This document shows, piece after piece, positions 1-12,464 of a stretch of 64,000 bases of DNA; position 1 is the first letter of the stretch; each line of letters opens with the position of its first letter. The translations under genes and the position numbers were made by a program. The notes beneath the pieces were generated by a model. The model was not told where the DNA came from and ran no database searches. It saw only the letters and a list, made by a program, of their open reading frames with translations. The DNA comes from Petrolisthes cinctipes (Eukaryota; Arthropoda; Malacostraca; Decapoda; Porcellanidae): assembly GCA_033782935.1 (NCBI GenBank), contig JAWQEG010000486.1, positions 2,480,001 to 2,544,000 on the forward strand, in the 5' to 3' direction.

Positions 1-1023
1 TTTTGAAAATATTCTAGCACTGTGTAGGCATGTACAAATTGCTTCTGGGACCCCAAAATATTGAATTTTCGGGTGTTTTGAGCCTGAATTTGAGATATAA
101 ACGGGTACAGAAGATACATGCACATATTGACTTTGGGCATCTAAAATATCGATTTTCAGCATGTTTTGGGCATGTATTTTGAAAATACTCTAACACTGAG
201 TAGGCATGTACAGATTGCTTCTGGGACCCCAAAATATTGAATTTTCGGGTGTTTTGAGCCTGAATTTGAGATATAAACGGGTACTGAAGATGCATGCACA
301 TATCGACTTTTTTGCACCTAAAAGACCGATTTTCAGTATGTTTTGAGCATGTATTTTGAAAATACTCTAACACGGAGTAGGCATGTACAGATCGCTTCTG
401 GGACCCCTAAATATCGAATTTTCGGGTGTTTTGGGACTGAATTTAAGATATCGACTTTTTGGCACCTAAAAGATCGATTTTTAGCATGTTTTTAGCCTAT
501 ATTTTGAAAATATTCTAGCACTGAGTAGGCATGTACAGATTGCTTCTGGGACCCCAAAATATTGAATTTTCGGGTGTTTTGAGCCTGAATTTGAGATATA
601 AACGGGTACAGAAGATACATGCACATATTGACTTTGGGCACCAAAAATATCGATTTTCAGCATGTTTTAGGCCTGAATTTGAAAATACTCTAACACGGAG
701 TAGGCATGTACAGATCGCTTCTGGGACCCCAAAATATCGAATTTTCGGGTGTTTTGAGCCTGAATTTGAGATATAAACGGGTACTGAAGATGCATGCACA
801 TATCGACTTTTGTGCACCTAAAAGATCGATTTTCAGTATGTTTTGAGCATGTATTTTGAAAATACTCTAACACGGAGTAGGCATGTACAGATCGCTTCTG
901 GGACCCCTAAATATCGAATTTTCGGGTGTTTTGGGACTGAATTTGAGATATCGACTTTTTGGCACCTAAAAGATCGATTTTTAGCATGTTTTTAGCCTAT
1001 ATTTTGAAAATATTCTAGCACTG
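1..1023. repeat. HOR block: A1-B-C1-A2-D/B-C1' after a partial C
   Basis: C tail 1-32, then A1 33, B 209, C1 386, A2 534 (ends 'taggcctgaattt', one base short), D/B 709, C1' 886. The second trimer has switched from D-C2 to D/B-C1'. The A2-D/B-C1' stretch with 'ttttaggcctg' recurs at 29377, 35683 and 38031. Confidence 0.88.
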
Positions 1024-1700
1024 TACAGATTGCTTCTGGGACCCCAAAATATTGAATTTTCGGGTGTTTTGAGCCTGAATTTGAGATATAAACGGGTACA
1101 GAAGATACATGCACATATTGACTTTGGGCATCTAAAATATCGATTTTCAGCATGTTTTTGGCCTGTATTTTGAAAATACTCTAACACTGAGTAGGCATGT
1201 ACAGATTGCTTCTGGGACCCCAAAATATTGAATTTTCGGGTGTTTTGAGCCTGAATTTGAGATATAAACGGGTACTGAATATGCATGCACATATCGACTT
1301 TTGTGCACCTAAAAGATCGATTTTCAGTATGTTTTGAGCATGTATTTTGAAAATACTCTAACACGGAGTAGGCATGTACAGATCGCTTCTGGACCCCAAA
1401 ATATCGAATTTTCGGGTGTTTAGGGCCAGAATTTGAGATATAAACGGGTACAGAAGATGCATGCACATATCGACTTTTGGGCACCTAAAAGATCGATTTT
1501 CAGTATGTTTTTGGCCTGTATTTTGAAAATACTCTAACACGGAGTAGGCATGTACAGATACCTTCTGGGACCTCTAAATATCGAATTTTCGGGTGTTTTG
1601 GGACTGAATTTGAGATATCGATTTTTTGGCACCTAAAATGTCGATTTTTAGCATGTTTTTAGCCTATATTTTGAAAATATTCTAGCGCTGTGTAGGCATG
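1024..1700. repeat. Shortened HOR: A1-B-D-C2
   Basis: A1 1024, B 1200 ('gaatatgc'), D 1377 (176 bp, one G lost in 'ctggacccc'), C2 1553. B passes straight to D, so C1 and A2 (324 bp) are missing, as expected from one unequal exchange in register. Confidence 0.87.
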
Positions 1701-2702
1701 TACAGATTGCTTCTGGGACCCCAAAATACTGAATTTTCGGGTGTTTTGAGCCTGAACTTGAGATATAAACGGGTACAGAAGATATATGCACATATTGACT
1801 TTGGGCATCTAAAATATCGATTTTCAGCATGTTTTGGGCCTGTATTTTGAAAATACTCTAACACTGAGTAGGCATGTACAGATTGCTTCTGGGACCCCAA
1901 AATATTGAATTTTCGGGTGTTTTGAGCCTGAATTTGAGATATAAACGGGTACTGAAGATGCATGCACATATCGACTTTTGTGCACCTAAAAGATCGATTT
2001 TCAGTATGTTTTGAGCATGTATTTTGAAAATATTCTAACACGGAGTAGGCATGTACAGATCGCTTCTTGGACCCCTAAATATCGAATTTTTGGGTGTTTT
2101 GGGACTGAATTTGAGATATCGACTTTTTGGCACCTAAAAGATCGATTTTTAGCATGTTTTTAGCCTATATTTTGAAAATATTCTAGCACTGAGTAGGCAT
2201 GTACAGATTGCTTCTGGGACCCCAAAATATTGAATTTTCGGGTGTTTTGAGCCTGAATTTGAGATATAAACGGGTACAGAAGATACATGCACATATTGAC
2301 TTTGGGCACCAAAAATATCGATTTTCAGCATGTTTTGGGCCTGAATTTTGATAATACTCTAACACGGAGTAGGCATGTACAGATCGCTTCTGGGACCCCA
2401 AAATATCGAATTTTCGGGTGTTTAGGGCCAGAATTTGAGATATAAACGGGTACAGAAGATGCATGCACATATCGACTTTTGGGCACCTAAAAGATCGATT
2501 TTCAGTATGTTTTTGGCCTGTATTTTGAAAATACTCTAACACGGAGTAGGCATGTACAGATACCTTCTGGGACCTCTAAATATCGAAATTTCGGGTGTTT
2601 TGGGACTGAATTTGAGATATCGATTTTTTGGCACCTAAAATGTCGATTTTTATCATGTTTTTAGCCTATATTTTGAAAATATTCTAGCACTGTGTAGGCA
2701 TG
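1701..2702. repeat. Canonical 1002-bp hexamer
   Basis: A1 1701 (preceded by 'tagcgctgtg'; 'aatactgaa'), B 1877, C1 2054 ('cttcttgg'), A2 2202 (ends 'ttgataat'), D 2378, C2 2555. These rare variants recur together at 40851-41704 (offset 39,150) and in part at 29868-30721 and 34004-34504, marking relatives. Confidence 0.92.
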
Positions 2703-5038
2703 TACAGATTGCTTCTGGGACCCCAAAATATTGAATTTTCGGGTGTTTTGAGCCTGAATTTGAGATATAAACGGGTACAGAAGATACATGCACATATTGA
2801 CTTTGGGCATCTAAAATATCGATTTTCAGCATGTTTTGGGCCTGTATTTTGAAAATACTCTAACACTGAGTAGGCATGTACAGATTGCTTCTGGGACCCC
2901 AAAATATTGAATTTTTGGTTGTTTTGAGCCTCAATTTGAGATATAAACGGGTACTGAAGATGCATGCACATATCGACTTTTGTGCACCTAAAAGATCGAT
3001 TTTCAGTATGTTTTGAGCATGTATTTTGAAAATACTCTAACACGGAGTAGGCATGTACAGATCGCTTCTGGGACCCCTAAATATCGAATTTTCGGGTGTT
3101 TTGGGACTGAATTTGAGATATCGACTTTTTGGCACCTAAAAGATCGATTTTTAGCATGTTTTTAGCCTATATTTTAAAAATATTCTAGCACTGAGTAGGC
3201 ATGTACAGATTGCTTCTGGGACCCCAAAATATTGAATTTTTGGGTGTTTTGAGCCTGAATTTGAAATATAAACGGGTACAGAAGATACATGCACATATTG
3301 ACTTTGGGCACCAAAAATATCGATTTTCAGCATGTTTTGAGCATGTATTTTGAAAATACTCTAACACGGAGTAGGCATGTACAGATCGCTTCTGGGACCC
3401 CTAAATATCGAATTTTCGGGTGTTTTGGGACTGAATTTGAGATATCGACTTTTTGGCACCTAAAAGATCGATTTTTAGCATGTTTTTAGCCTATATTTTG
3501 AAAATATTCTAGCACTGTACAGATTGCTTCTGGGACCCCAAAATATTGAATTTTCGGGTGTTTTGAGCCTGAATTTGAGATATAAACGGGTACAGAAGAT
3601 ACATGCACATATTGACTTTGGGCACCAAAAATATCGATTTTCAGCATGTTTTGGGCCTGAATTTTGAAAATACTCTAACACGGAGTAGGCATGTACAGAT
3701 CGCTTCTGGGACCCCAGAATATCGAATTTTCGGGTGTTTAGGGCCTCAATTTGAGATATAAACGGGTACTGAAGATGCATGCACATATCGACTTTTGTGC
3801 ACCTAAAAGATCGATTTTCAGTATGTTTTGAGCATGTATTTTGAAAATATTCTAGCACTGTGTAGGCATGTACAGATTGCTTCTGGGACCCCAAAATATT
3901 GAATTTTCGGGTGTTTTGAGCCTGAATTTGAGATATAAACGGGTACAGAAGATACATGCACATATTGACTTTGGGCATCTAAAATATCGATTTTCAGCAT
4001 GTTTTGGGCCTGTATTTTGAAAATACTCTAACACTGAGTAGGCATGTACAGATTGCTTCTGGGACCCCAAAATATTGAATTTTTGGGTGTTTTGAGCCTC
4101 AATTTGAGATATAAACGGGTACTGAAGATGCATGCACATATCGACTTTTGTGCACCTAAAAGATCGATTTTCAGTATGTTTTGAGCATGTATTTTGAAAA
4201 TACTCTAACACGGAGTAGGCATGTACAGATCGCTTCTGGGACCCCTAAATATCGAATTTTCGGGTGTTTTGGGACTGAATTTGAGATATCGACTTTTTGG
4301 CACCTAAAAGATCGATTTTTAGCATGTTTTTAGCCTATATTTTAAAAATATTCTAGCACTGAGTAGGCATGTACAGATTGCTTCTGGGACCCCAAAATAT
4401 TGAATTTTTGGGTGTTTTGAGCCTGAATTTGAAATATAAACGGGTACAGAAGATACATGCACATATTGACTTTGGGCACCAAAAATATCGATTTTCAGCA
4501 TGTTTTGAGCATGTATTTTGAAAATACTCTAACACGGAGTAGGCATGTACAGATCGCTTCTGGGACCCCTAAATATCGAATTTTCGGGTGTTTTGGGACT
4601 GAATTTGAGATATCGACTTTTTGGCACCTAAAAGATCGATTTTTAGCATGTTTTTAGCCTATATTTTGAAAATATTCTAGCACTGTACAGATTGCTTCTG
4701 GGACCCCAAAATATTGAATTTTCGGGTGTTTTGAGCCTGAATTTGAGATATAAACGGGTACAGAAGATACATGCACATATTGACTTTGGGCACCAAAAAT
4801 ATCGATTTTCAGCATGTTTTGGGCCTGAATTTTGAAAATACTCTAACACGGAGTAGGCATGTACAGATCGCTTCTGGGACCCCAGAATATCGAATTTTCG
4901 GGTGTTTAGGGCCAGAATTTGAGATATAAACGGGTACAGAAGATGCATGCACATATCGACTTTTGGGCACCTAAAAGATCGATTTTCAGTATGTTTTTGG
5001 CCTGTATTTTGAAAATACTCTAACACGGAGTAGGCATG
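2703..5038. repeat. Tandem duplication of 1168 bp
   Basis: Copy 1 (2703-3870): A1 2703, B 2879, C1 3056, A2v 3204, C1' 3380, A2 3518, D/B 3694. Copy 2 (3871-5038): A1 3871, B 4047, C1 4224, A2v 4372, C1' 4548, A2 4686, D 4862. Shared marks are 'cctcaatttgag' in B, 'ttgaaatataaac' in A2v and 'ccagaatatcg' in D. Copy 1 ends with a D that becomes B and then, through a C-like end near 3850, enters A1 with no C monomer between. Confidence 0.88.
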
Positions 5039-6827
5039 TACAGATACCTTCTGGGACCTCTAAATATCGAATTTTCGGGTGTTTTGGGACTGAATTTGAG
5101 ATATCGATTTTTTGGCACCTAAAATGTCGATTTTTAGCATGTTTTTAGCCTATATTTTGAAAATACTCTAACACTGAGTAGGCATGTACAGATTGCTTCT
5201 GGGACCCCAAAATATTGAATTTTCGGGTGTTTTGAGCCTGAATTTGAGATATAAACGGGTACTGAAGATGCATGCACATATCGACTTTTGTGCACCTAAA
5301 AGATCGATTTTCAGTATGTTTTGAGCATGTATTTTGAAAATACTCTAACACGGAGTAGGCATGTACAGATCGCTTCTGGGACCCCTAAATATCGAATTTT
5401 CGGGTGTTTTGGGACTGAATTTGAGATATCGACTTTTTGGCACCTAAAAGATCGATTTTTAGCATGTTTTTAGCCTTTTTTTGAAAATATTCTAGCACTG
5501 TACAGATTGCTTCTGGGACCCCAAAATATTGAATTTTCGGGTGTTTTGAGCCTGAATTTGAGATATAAACGGGTACAGAAGATACATGCACATATTGACT
5601 TTGGGCATCTAAAATATCGATTTTCAGCATGTTTTGGGCCTGAATTTTGAAAATACTCTAACATGCAGTAGGCATGTACAGATCGCTTCTGGGACCCCAA
5701 AATATCGAATTTTCCGGTGTTTAGGGCCAGAATTTGAGATATAAACGGGTACAGAAGATGCATGCACATATCGACTTTTGGGCACCTAAAAGAACGATTT
5801 TCAGTATGTTTTTGGCTTGTATTTTGAAAATACTCTAACACGGAGTAGGCATGTACAGATACCTTCTGGGACCTCTAAATATCGAATTTTCGGGTGTTTT
5901 GGGATTGAATTTGAGATATCGATTTTTTGGCACCTAAAATGTCGATTTTTAGCATGTTTTTAGCCTATATTTTGAAAATATTCTAGCACTGTGTAGGCAT
6001 GTACAGATCGCTTCTGGGACCCCAAAATATCGAATTTTCGGGTGTTTAGGGCCAGAATTTGAGATACAAACGGGTACAGAAGATGCATGCACATATCGAC
6101 TTTTGGGCACCTAAAAGATCGATTTTCAGTATGTTTTTGGCCTGTATTTTGAAAATACTCTAACACGGAGAAGGCATGTACAGATACCTTCTGGGACCTC
6201 TAAATATCGAATTTTCGGGTGTTTTGGGACTGAATTTGAGATATCGATTTTTTGGCACCTAAAATGTCGATTTTTAGCATGTTTTTAGCCTATATTTTGA
6301 AAATATTCTAGCACTGTGTAGGCATGTACAGATTGCTTCTGGGACCCCAAATCATTGAATTTTCGGGTGTTTTGAGCCTGAATTTGAGATATAAACGGGT
6401 ACAGAAGATACATGCACATATTGACTTTGGGCATCTAAAATATCGATTTTCAGCATGTTTTGGGCCTGAATTTTGAAAATACTCTAACACGGAGTAGGCA
6501 TGTACAGATCGCTTCTGGGACCCCAAAATATCGAATTTTCCGGTGTTTAGGGCCAGAATTTGAGATATAAACGGGTACAGAAGATGCATGCACATATCGA
6601 CTTTTGGGCACCTAAAAGATCGATTTTCAGTATGTTTTTGGCTTGTATTTTGAAAATACTCTAACACGGAGTAGGCATGTACAGATACCTTCTGGAACCT
6701 CTAAATATCGAATTTTCGGGTGTTTTGGGACTGAATTTGAGATATCGATTTTTTGGCACCTAAAATGTCGATTTTTAGCATGTTTTTAGCCTATGTTTTG
6801 AAAATATTCTAGCACTGTGTAGGCATG
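5039..6827. repeat. Rearranged block with long-short dimers and an 826-bp repeat
   Basis: C2 5039, B 5187 (C2 joined directly to B), C1' 5364 (137 bp), A1 5501, D 5677, C2 5854, D 6002, C2 6179, A1 6327, D 6503, C2 6680. The D copies at 5677 and 6503 share 'ttttccggtg' and 'ggcttgtatt', and lie 826 bp apart (501 + 325). The A1-D-C2 form recurs at 28877-29376. Confidence 0.87.
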
Positions 6828-7829
6828 TACAGATTGCTTCTGGGACCCCAAAATATTGAATTTTCGGGTGTTTTGAGCCTGAATTTGAGATATAAACGGG
6901 TACAGAAGATACATGCACATATTGACTTTGGGCATCTAAAATATCGATTTTCAGCATGTTTTTGGCCTGTATTTTGAAAATACTCTAACACTGAGTAGGC
7001 ATGTACAGATTGCTTCTGGGACCCCAAAATATTGAATTTTCGGGTGTTTTGAGCCTGAAAATGAGATATAAACGGGTACTGAAGATGCATGCACATATCG
7101 ACTTTTGTGCACCTAAAAGATCGATTTTCAGTATGTTTTGAGCATGTATTTTGAAAATACTCTAACACGGAGTAGGCATGTACAGATCACTTCTGGGACC
7201 CCTAAATATCGAATTTTCGGGTGTTTTGGGACTGAATTTGAGATATCGACTTTTTGGCACCTAAAAGATCGATTTTTAGCATGTTTTTAGCCTATATTTT
7301 GAAAATATTCTAGCACTGAGTAGGCATGTACAGATTGCTTCTGGGACCCCAAAATATTGATTTTTCGGGTGTTTTGAGCCTGAATTTGAGATATAAACGG
7401 GTACAGAAGATACATGCACATATTGACTTTGGGCACCAAAAATATTGATTTTCAGCATATTTTGGGCCTGAATTTTGAAAATACTCTAACACGGAGTAGG
7501 CATGTACAGATCGCTTCTGGGACCCCAAAATATCGAATTTTCGGGAGTTTAGGGCCAGAATTTGAGATATAAACGGGTACAGAAGATGCATGCACATATC
7601 GACTTTTGGGCACCTAAAAGATCGATTTTCAGTATGTTTTGAGCATGTATTTTGAAAATACTCTAACACGGAGTAGGCATGTACAGATACCTTCTGGGAC
7701 CTCTAAATATCGAATTTTCGGGTGTTTTGGGACTGAATTTGAGATATCGATTTTTTGGCACCTAAAATGTCGATTTTTAGCATGTTTTTAGCCTATATTT
7801 TGAAAATATTCTAGCACTGTGTAGGCATG
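6828..7829. repeat. Canonical 1002-bp hexamer with D tail change
   Basis: A1 6828, B 7004 ('cctgaaaatgag'), C1 7181, A2 7329, D 7505, C2 7682. The D monomer ends with the B-like 'gttttgagcatg', a short conversion tract that leaves the length unchanged. Confidence 0.9.
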
Positions 7830-9145
7830 TACAGATTGCTTCTGGGACCCCAAAATATTGAATTTTCGGGTGTTTTGAGCCTGAATTTGAGATATAAACG
7901 GGTACAGAAGATACATGCACATTTTGACTTTTGGCATCTAAAATATCGATTTTCAGCATGTTTTGGGCCTGTATTTTTTAAATACTCTAACACTGAGTAG
8001 GCATGTACTGATTGCTTCTGGGACCCCAAAATATTGAATTTTAGGGTGTTTTGAGCCTGAATTTGAGATATAAACGGGTACTGAAGATGCATGCATATAT
8101 CGACTTTTGTGCACCTAAAAGATCGATTTTCAGTATGTTTTCAGCATGTATTTTGAAAATACTCTAACACGGAGTAGGCATGTACAGATCGCTTCTGGGA
8201 CCCCTAAATGTCGAATTTTCGGGTGTTTTGGGACTGAATTTGAGATATCGACTTTTTGGCACCTAAAAGATCGATTTTTAGCATGTTTTTAGCCTATATT
8301 TTGAAAATATTCTAGCACTGAGTAGGCATGTACAGATTGCTTCTGGGACCCCAAAATATTGAATTTTCGGGTGTTTTGAGCCTGAATTTGAGATATAAAC
8401 GGGTACAGAAGATACATGCACATATTGACTTTGGGCACCAAAAATATCGATTTTCAGCATGTTTTGGGCCTGTATTTTGAAAATACTCTAACACTGAGTA
8501 GGCATGTACTGATTGCTTCTGGGACCCCAAAATATTGAATTTTAGGGTGTTTTGAGCCTGAATTTGAGATATAAACGGGTACTGAAGATGCATGCACATA
8601 TCGACTTTTGTGCACCTAAAAGATCGATTTTCAGTATGTTTTGAGCATGTATTTTGAAAATACTCTAACACGGAGTAGGCATGTACAGATCGCTTCTGTG
8701 ACCCCTAAATATCGAATTTTCGGGTGTTTTGGGACTGAATTTGAGATATCGACTTTTTGGCACCTAAAAGATCGATTTTTAGCATGTTTTTAGCCTATAT
8801 TTTGAAAATATTCTAGCACTGTACAGATTGCTTCTGGGACCCCAAAATATTGAATTTTCAGGTGTTTTGAGCCTGAATTTGAGATATAAACGGGAAAAGA
8901 AGATACATGCACATATTGACTTTGGGCACCAAAAACATCGATTTTCAGCATGTTTTGGGCCTGAACTTTGAAAATACTCTAACACGGAGTAGGCATGTAC
9001 AGATCGCTTCTGGGACCCCAAAATATCAAATTTTCGGGTGTTTTGGGACTGAATTTGAGATATCGATTTTTTGGCACCTAAAATGTCGATTTTTAGCATG
9101 TTTTTAGCCTATATTTTGAAAATATTCTAGCACTGTGTAGGCATG
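7830..9145. repeat. HOR with doubled first trimer, then A2-D/C2
   Basis: A1 7830, B 8006, C1 8183, A2/A1 8331, B 8507, C1' 8684, A2 8822, D/C2 8998 (148 bp). B 8006 and B 8507 share 'tactgattgc' and 'ttttagggtg', so a 501-bp trimer was copied. A2 8822 has 'cgggaaaagaag' and 'aaaaacatcg'; D/C2 8998 has 'atatcaaatttt'. These recur at 21291-21614. Confidence 0.88.
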
Positions 9146-10962
9146 TACAGATTGCTTCTGGGACGCCAAAATATTGAATTTTCGGGTGTTTTGAGCCTGA
9201 ATTAGAGATATAAACGGGTACAGAAGATACATGCACATATTGACTTTGGGCATCTAAAATATCGATTTTCAGCATGTTTTGGGCCTGTATTTTGAAAATA
9301 CTCTAACACTGAGTAGGCATGTACAGATTGCTTCTGGGACCCCAAAATATTGAATTTTCGGGTGTTTTGAGCCTGAATTTGAGATATAAACGGGTACTGA
9401 AGATGCATGCACATATCGACTTTTGTGCACCTAAAAGATCGATTTTTAGTATGTTTTGAGCATGTATTTTGAAAATACTCTAACACGGAGTAGGCATGTA
9501 CAGATCGCTTCTGGGACCCCTAAATATCGAATTTTCGGGTGTTTTGGGACTGATTTTGAGATATCGACTTTTTGGCACCTAAAAGATCGATTTTTAGCAT
9601 GTTTTTAGCCTATATTTTGAAAATATTCTAGCACTGAGTAGGCATGTACAGATTGCTTCTGGGACCCCAAAATATTGAATTTTCGGATGTTTTGAGCCTG
9701 AATTTGAGATATAAACGGGTACAGAAGATACATGCACATATTGACTTTGGGCATCTAAAATATCGATTTTCTGCATGTTTTGGGCCTGAATTTTGAAAAT
9801 ACTCTAACACCGAGTAGGCATGTACAGATCGCTTCTGGGACCCCAAAATATCGAATTTTCGGGTGTTTAGGGCCAGAATTTGAGATATAAACGGGTACAG
9901 AAGATGCATGCACATATCAACTTTTGGGCACCTAAAAGATCGATTTTCAGTATGTTTTTGGCCTGTATTTTGAAAATACTCTAACACGGAGTAGGCATGT
10001 ACAGATACCTTCTGGGACCTCTAAATATCGAATTTTCGGGTGTTTTGGGACTGAATTTGAGATATCGATTTTTTGGCACCTAAAATGTCGATTTTTAGCA
10101 TGTTTTTAGCCTATGTTTTAAAAATATTCTAGCACTGTGTAGGCATGTACAGATTGCTTCTGGGACCCCAAAATATTGAATTTTCGGGTGTTTTGAGCCT
10201 GAATTTGAGATATAAACGGGTACAGAAGATACATGCACATATTGACTTTGGGCATCTAAAATATCGATTTTCAGCATGTTTTGGGCCTGTATTTTGAAAA
10301 TACTCTAACACTGAGTAGGCATGTACAAATTGCTTCTGGGACCCCAAAATATTGAATTTTCGGGTGTTTTGAGCCTGAATTTGAGATATAAACGGGTACT
10401 GAAGATGCATGCACATATCGACTTTTGTGCACCTAAAAGATCGATTTTCAGTATGTTTTTGACCTGTATTTTGAAAATACTTTAACACGGAGTAGGCATG
10501 TACAGATCCTTCTGGGACCTCTAAATATCGAATTTTCGGGTGTTTTGGGACTGAATTTGAGATATCGATTTTTTGGCACCTAAAATGTCGATTTTCAGCA
10601 TGTTTTTAGCCTATATTTTGAAAATATTCTAGCACTGTGTAGGCATGTACAGATTGCTTCTGGGACCCCAAAATATTGAATTTTCGGGTGTTTTGAGCCT
10701 GAATTTGAGATATAAACGGGTACTGAAGATGCATGCAGATATCGACTTTTGTGCACCTAAAAGATCGATTTTCAGTATGTTTTGAGCATGTATTTTGAAA
10801 ATACTCTAACACGGAGTAGGCATGTACAGATCGCTTCTGGGACCCCTAAATATCGAATTTTCGGGTGTTTTGGGACTGAATTTGAGATATCGACTTTTTG
10901 GCACCTAAAAGATCGATTTTTAGCATGTTTTTAGCCTATTTTTTGAAAATATTCTAGCACTG
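9146..10962. repeat. Hexamer followed by A1-B-C2-B-C1'
   Basis: A1 9146 ('gaattagag'), B 9322, C1 9499, A1-like 9647, D 9823, C2 10000 make 1002 bp. Then A1 10148, B 10324 (D-like tail), C2 10501 (147 bp, 'gatccttc'), B 10648 ('gcagatatcg'), C1' 10825. The second group is copied 1492 bp further on (11640-12464). Confidence 0.88.
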
Positions 10963-11639
10963 TACAGATTGCTTCTGGGACCCCAAAATATTGAATTTTC
11001 GGGTGTTTTGAGCCTGAATTTGAGATATAAACGGGTACAGAAGATACATGCACATATTGACTTTGGGCACCAAAAATATCGATTTTCAGCATGTTTTGGG
11101 CCTCAATTTTAAAAATACTCTAATACGGAGTAGGTATGTACAGATCGCTTCTGTTACCCCAAAATATCGAATTTTCGGGTGTTTAGGGCCAGAATTTGAG
11201 ATATAAACGGGTACAGAAGATGCATGCACATATCGACTTTTGGACACCTAAAAGATCGATTTTCAGTATGTTTTTGGCCTGTATTTTGAAAATACTCTAA
11301 CACGGAGTAGGCATGTACAGATACCTTCTGGGACCTCTAAATATCGAATTTTCGGGTGTTTTGGGACTGAATTTGAGATATCGATTTTTTGGCACCTAAA
11401 ATGTCGATTTTCAGCATGTTTTTAGCCTATATTTTGAAAATATTCTAGCACTGTGTAGGCATGTACAGATTGCTTCTGGGACCCCAAAATATTGAATTTT
11501 CGGGTGTTTTGAGCCTGAATTTGAGATATAAACGGGTACAGAAGATACATGCACATATTGACTTTGGGCATCTAAAATATCGATTTTCAGCATGTTTTGG
11601 GCCTGTATTTTGAAAATACTCTAACACTGAGTAGGCATG
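10963..11639. repeat. A2-D-C2-A1 block with distinctive D
   Basis: A2 10963, D 11139, C2 11316, A1 11464. The A2 end reads 'cctcaattttaaaaatac', 'taatacgg' and 'gtaggtatg', and D has 'cttctgttacccc'. The A2-D-C2 part recurs at 12956-13456 and 18796-19296. Confidence 0.88.
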
Positions 11640-12464
11640 TACAGATTGCTTCTGGGACCCCAAAATATTGAATTTTCGGGTGTTTTGAGCCTGAATTTGA
11701 GATATAAACGGGTACAGAAGATACATGCACATATTGACTTTGGGCATCTAAAATATCGATTTTCAGCATGTTTTGGGCCTGTATTTTGAAAATACTCTAA
11801 CACTGAGTAGGCATGTACAAATTGCTTCTGGGACCCCAAAATATTGAATTTTCGGGTGTTTTGAGCCTGAATTTGAGATATAAACGGGTACTGAAGATGC
11901 ATGCACATATCGACTTTTGTGCACCTAAAAGATCGATTTTCAGTATGTTTTTGGCCTGTATTTTGAAAATACTTTAACACGGAGTAGGCATGTACAGATC
12001 CTTCTGGGACCTCTAAATATCGAATTTTCGGGTGTTTTGGGACTGAATTTGAGATATCGATTTTTTGGCACCTAAAATGTCGATTTTCAGCATGTTTTTA
12101 GCCTATATTTTGAAAATATTCTAGCACTGTGTAGGCATGTACAGATTGCTTCTGGGACCCCAAAATATTGAATTTTCGGGTGTTTTGAGCCTGAATTTGA
12201 GATATAAACGGGTACTGAAGATGCATGCAGATATCGACTTTTGTGCACCTAAAAGATCGATTTTCAGTATGTTTTGAGCATGTATTTTGAAAATACTCTA
12301 ACACGGAGTAGGCATGTACAGATCGCTTCTGGGACCCCTAAATATCGAATTTTCGGGTGTTTTGGGACTGAATTTGAGGTATTGACTTTTTGGCACCTAA
12401 AAGATCGATTTTTAGCATGTTTTTAGCCTATATTTTGAAAATATTCTAGCACTGAGTAGGCATG
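11640..12464. repeat. Copy of the 10148 block: A1-B-C2-B-C1
   Basis: A1 11640 (second of an A1-A1 doublet), B 11816, C2 11993 (147 bp), B 12140, C1 12317 ('gaggtattgac'). It matches 10148-10962 at an offset of 1492 bp, but its last C1 keeps the 10 bp missing at 10825. Confidence 0.87.

Noticed and set aside
1682..2041. Recurring reverse-strand open frame of 119 codons, with relatives of 60-167 codons throughout
   Set aside because: The frame recurs because the trimer is 501 bp, a multiple of three. Stops recur in every trimer, open frames overlap on both strands, length changes with every mosaic or 10-bp deletion, and nothing resembles a conserved protein or a start context. By-product of the repeat.
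3289..3489. Forward-strand frames of 61-82 codons
   Set aside because: They occur only where particular subtype junctions happen to lack stops, overlap the reverse frames, and share no constraint pattern expected of coding sequence.
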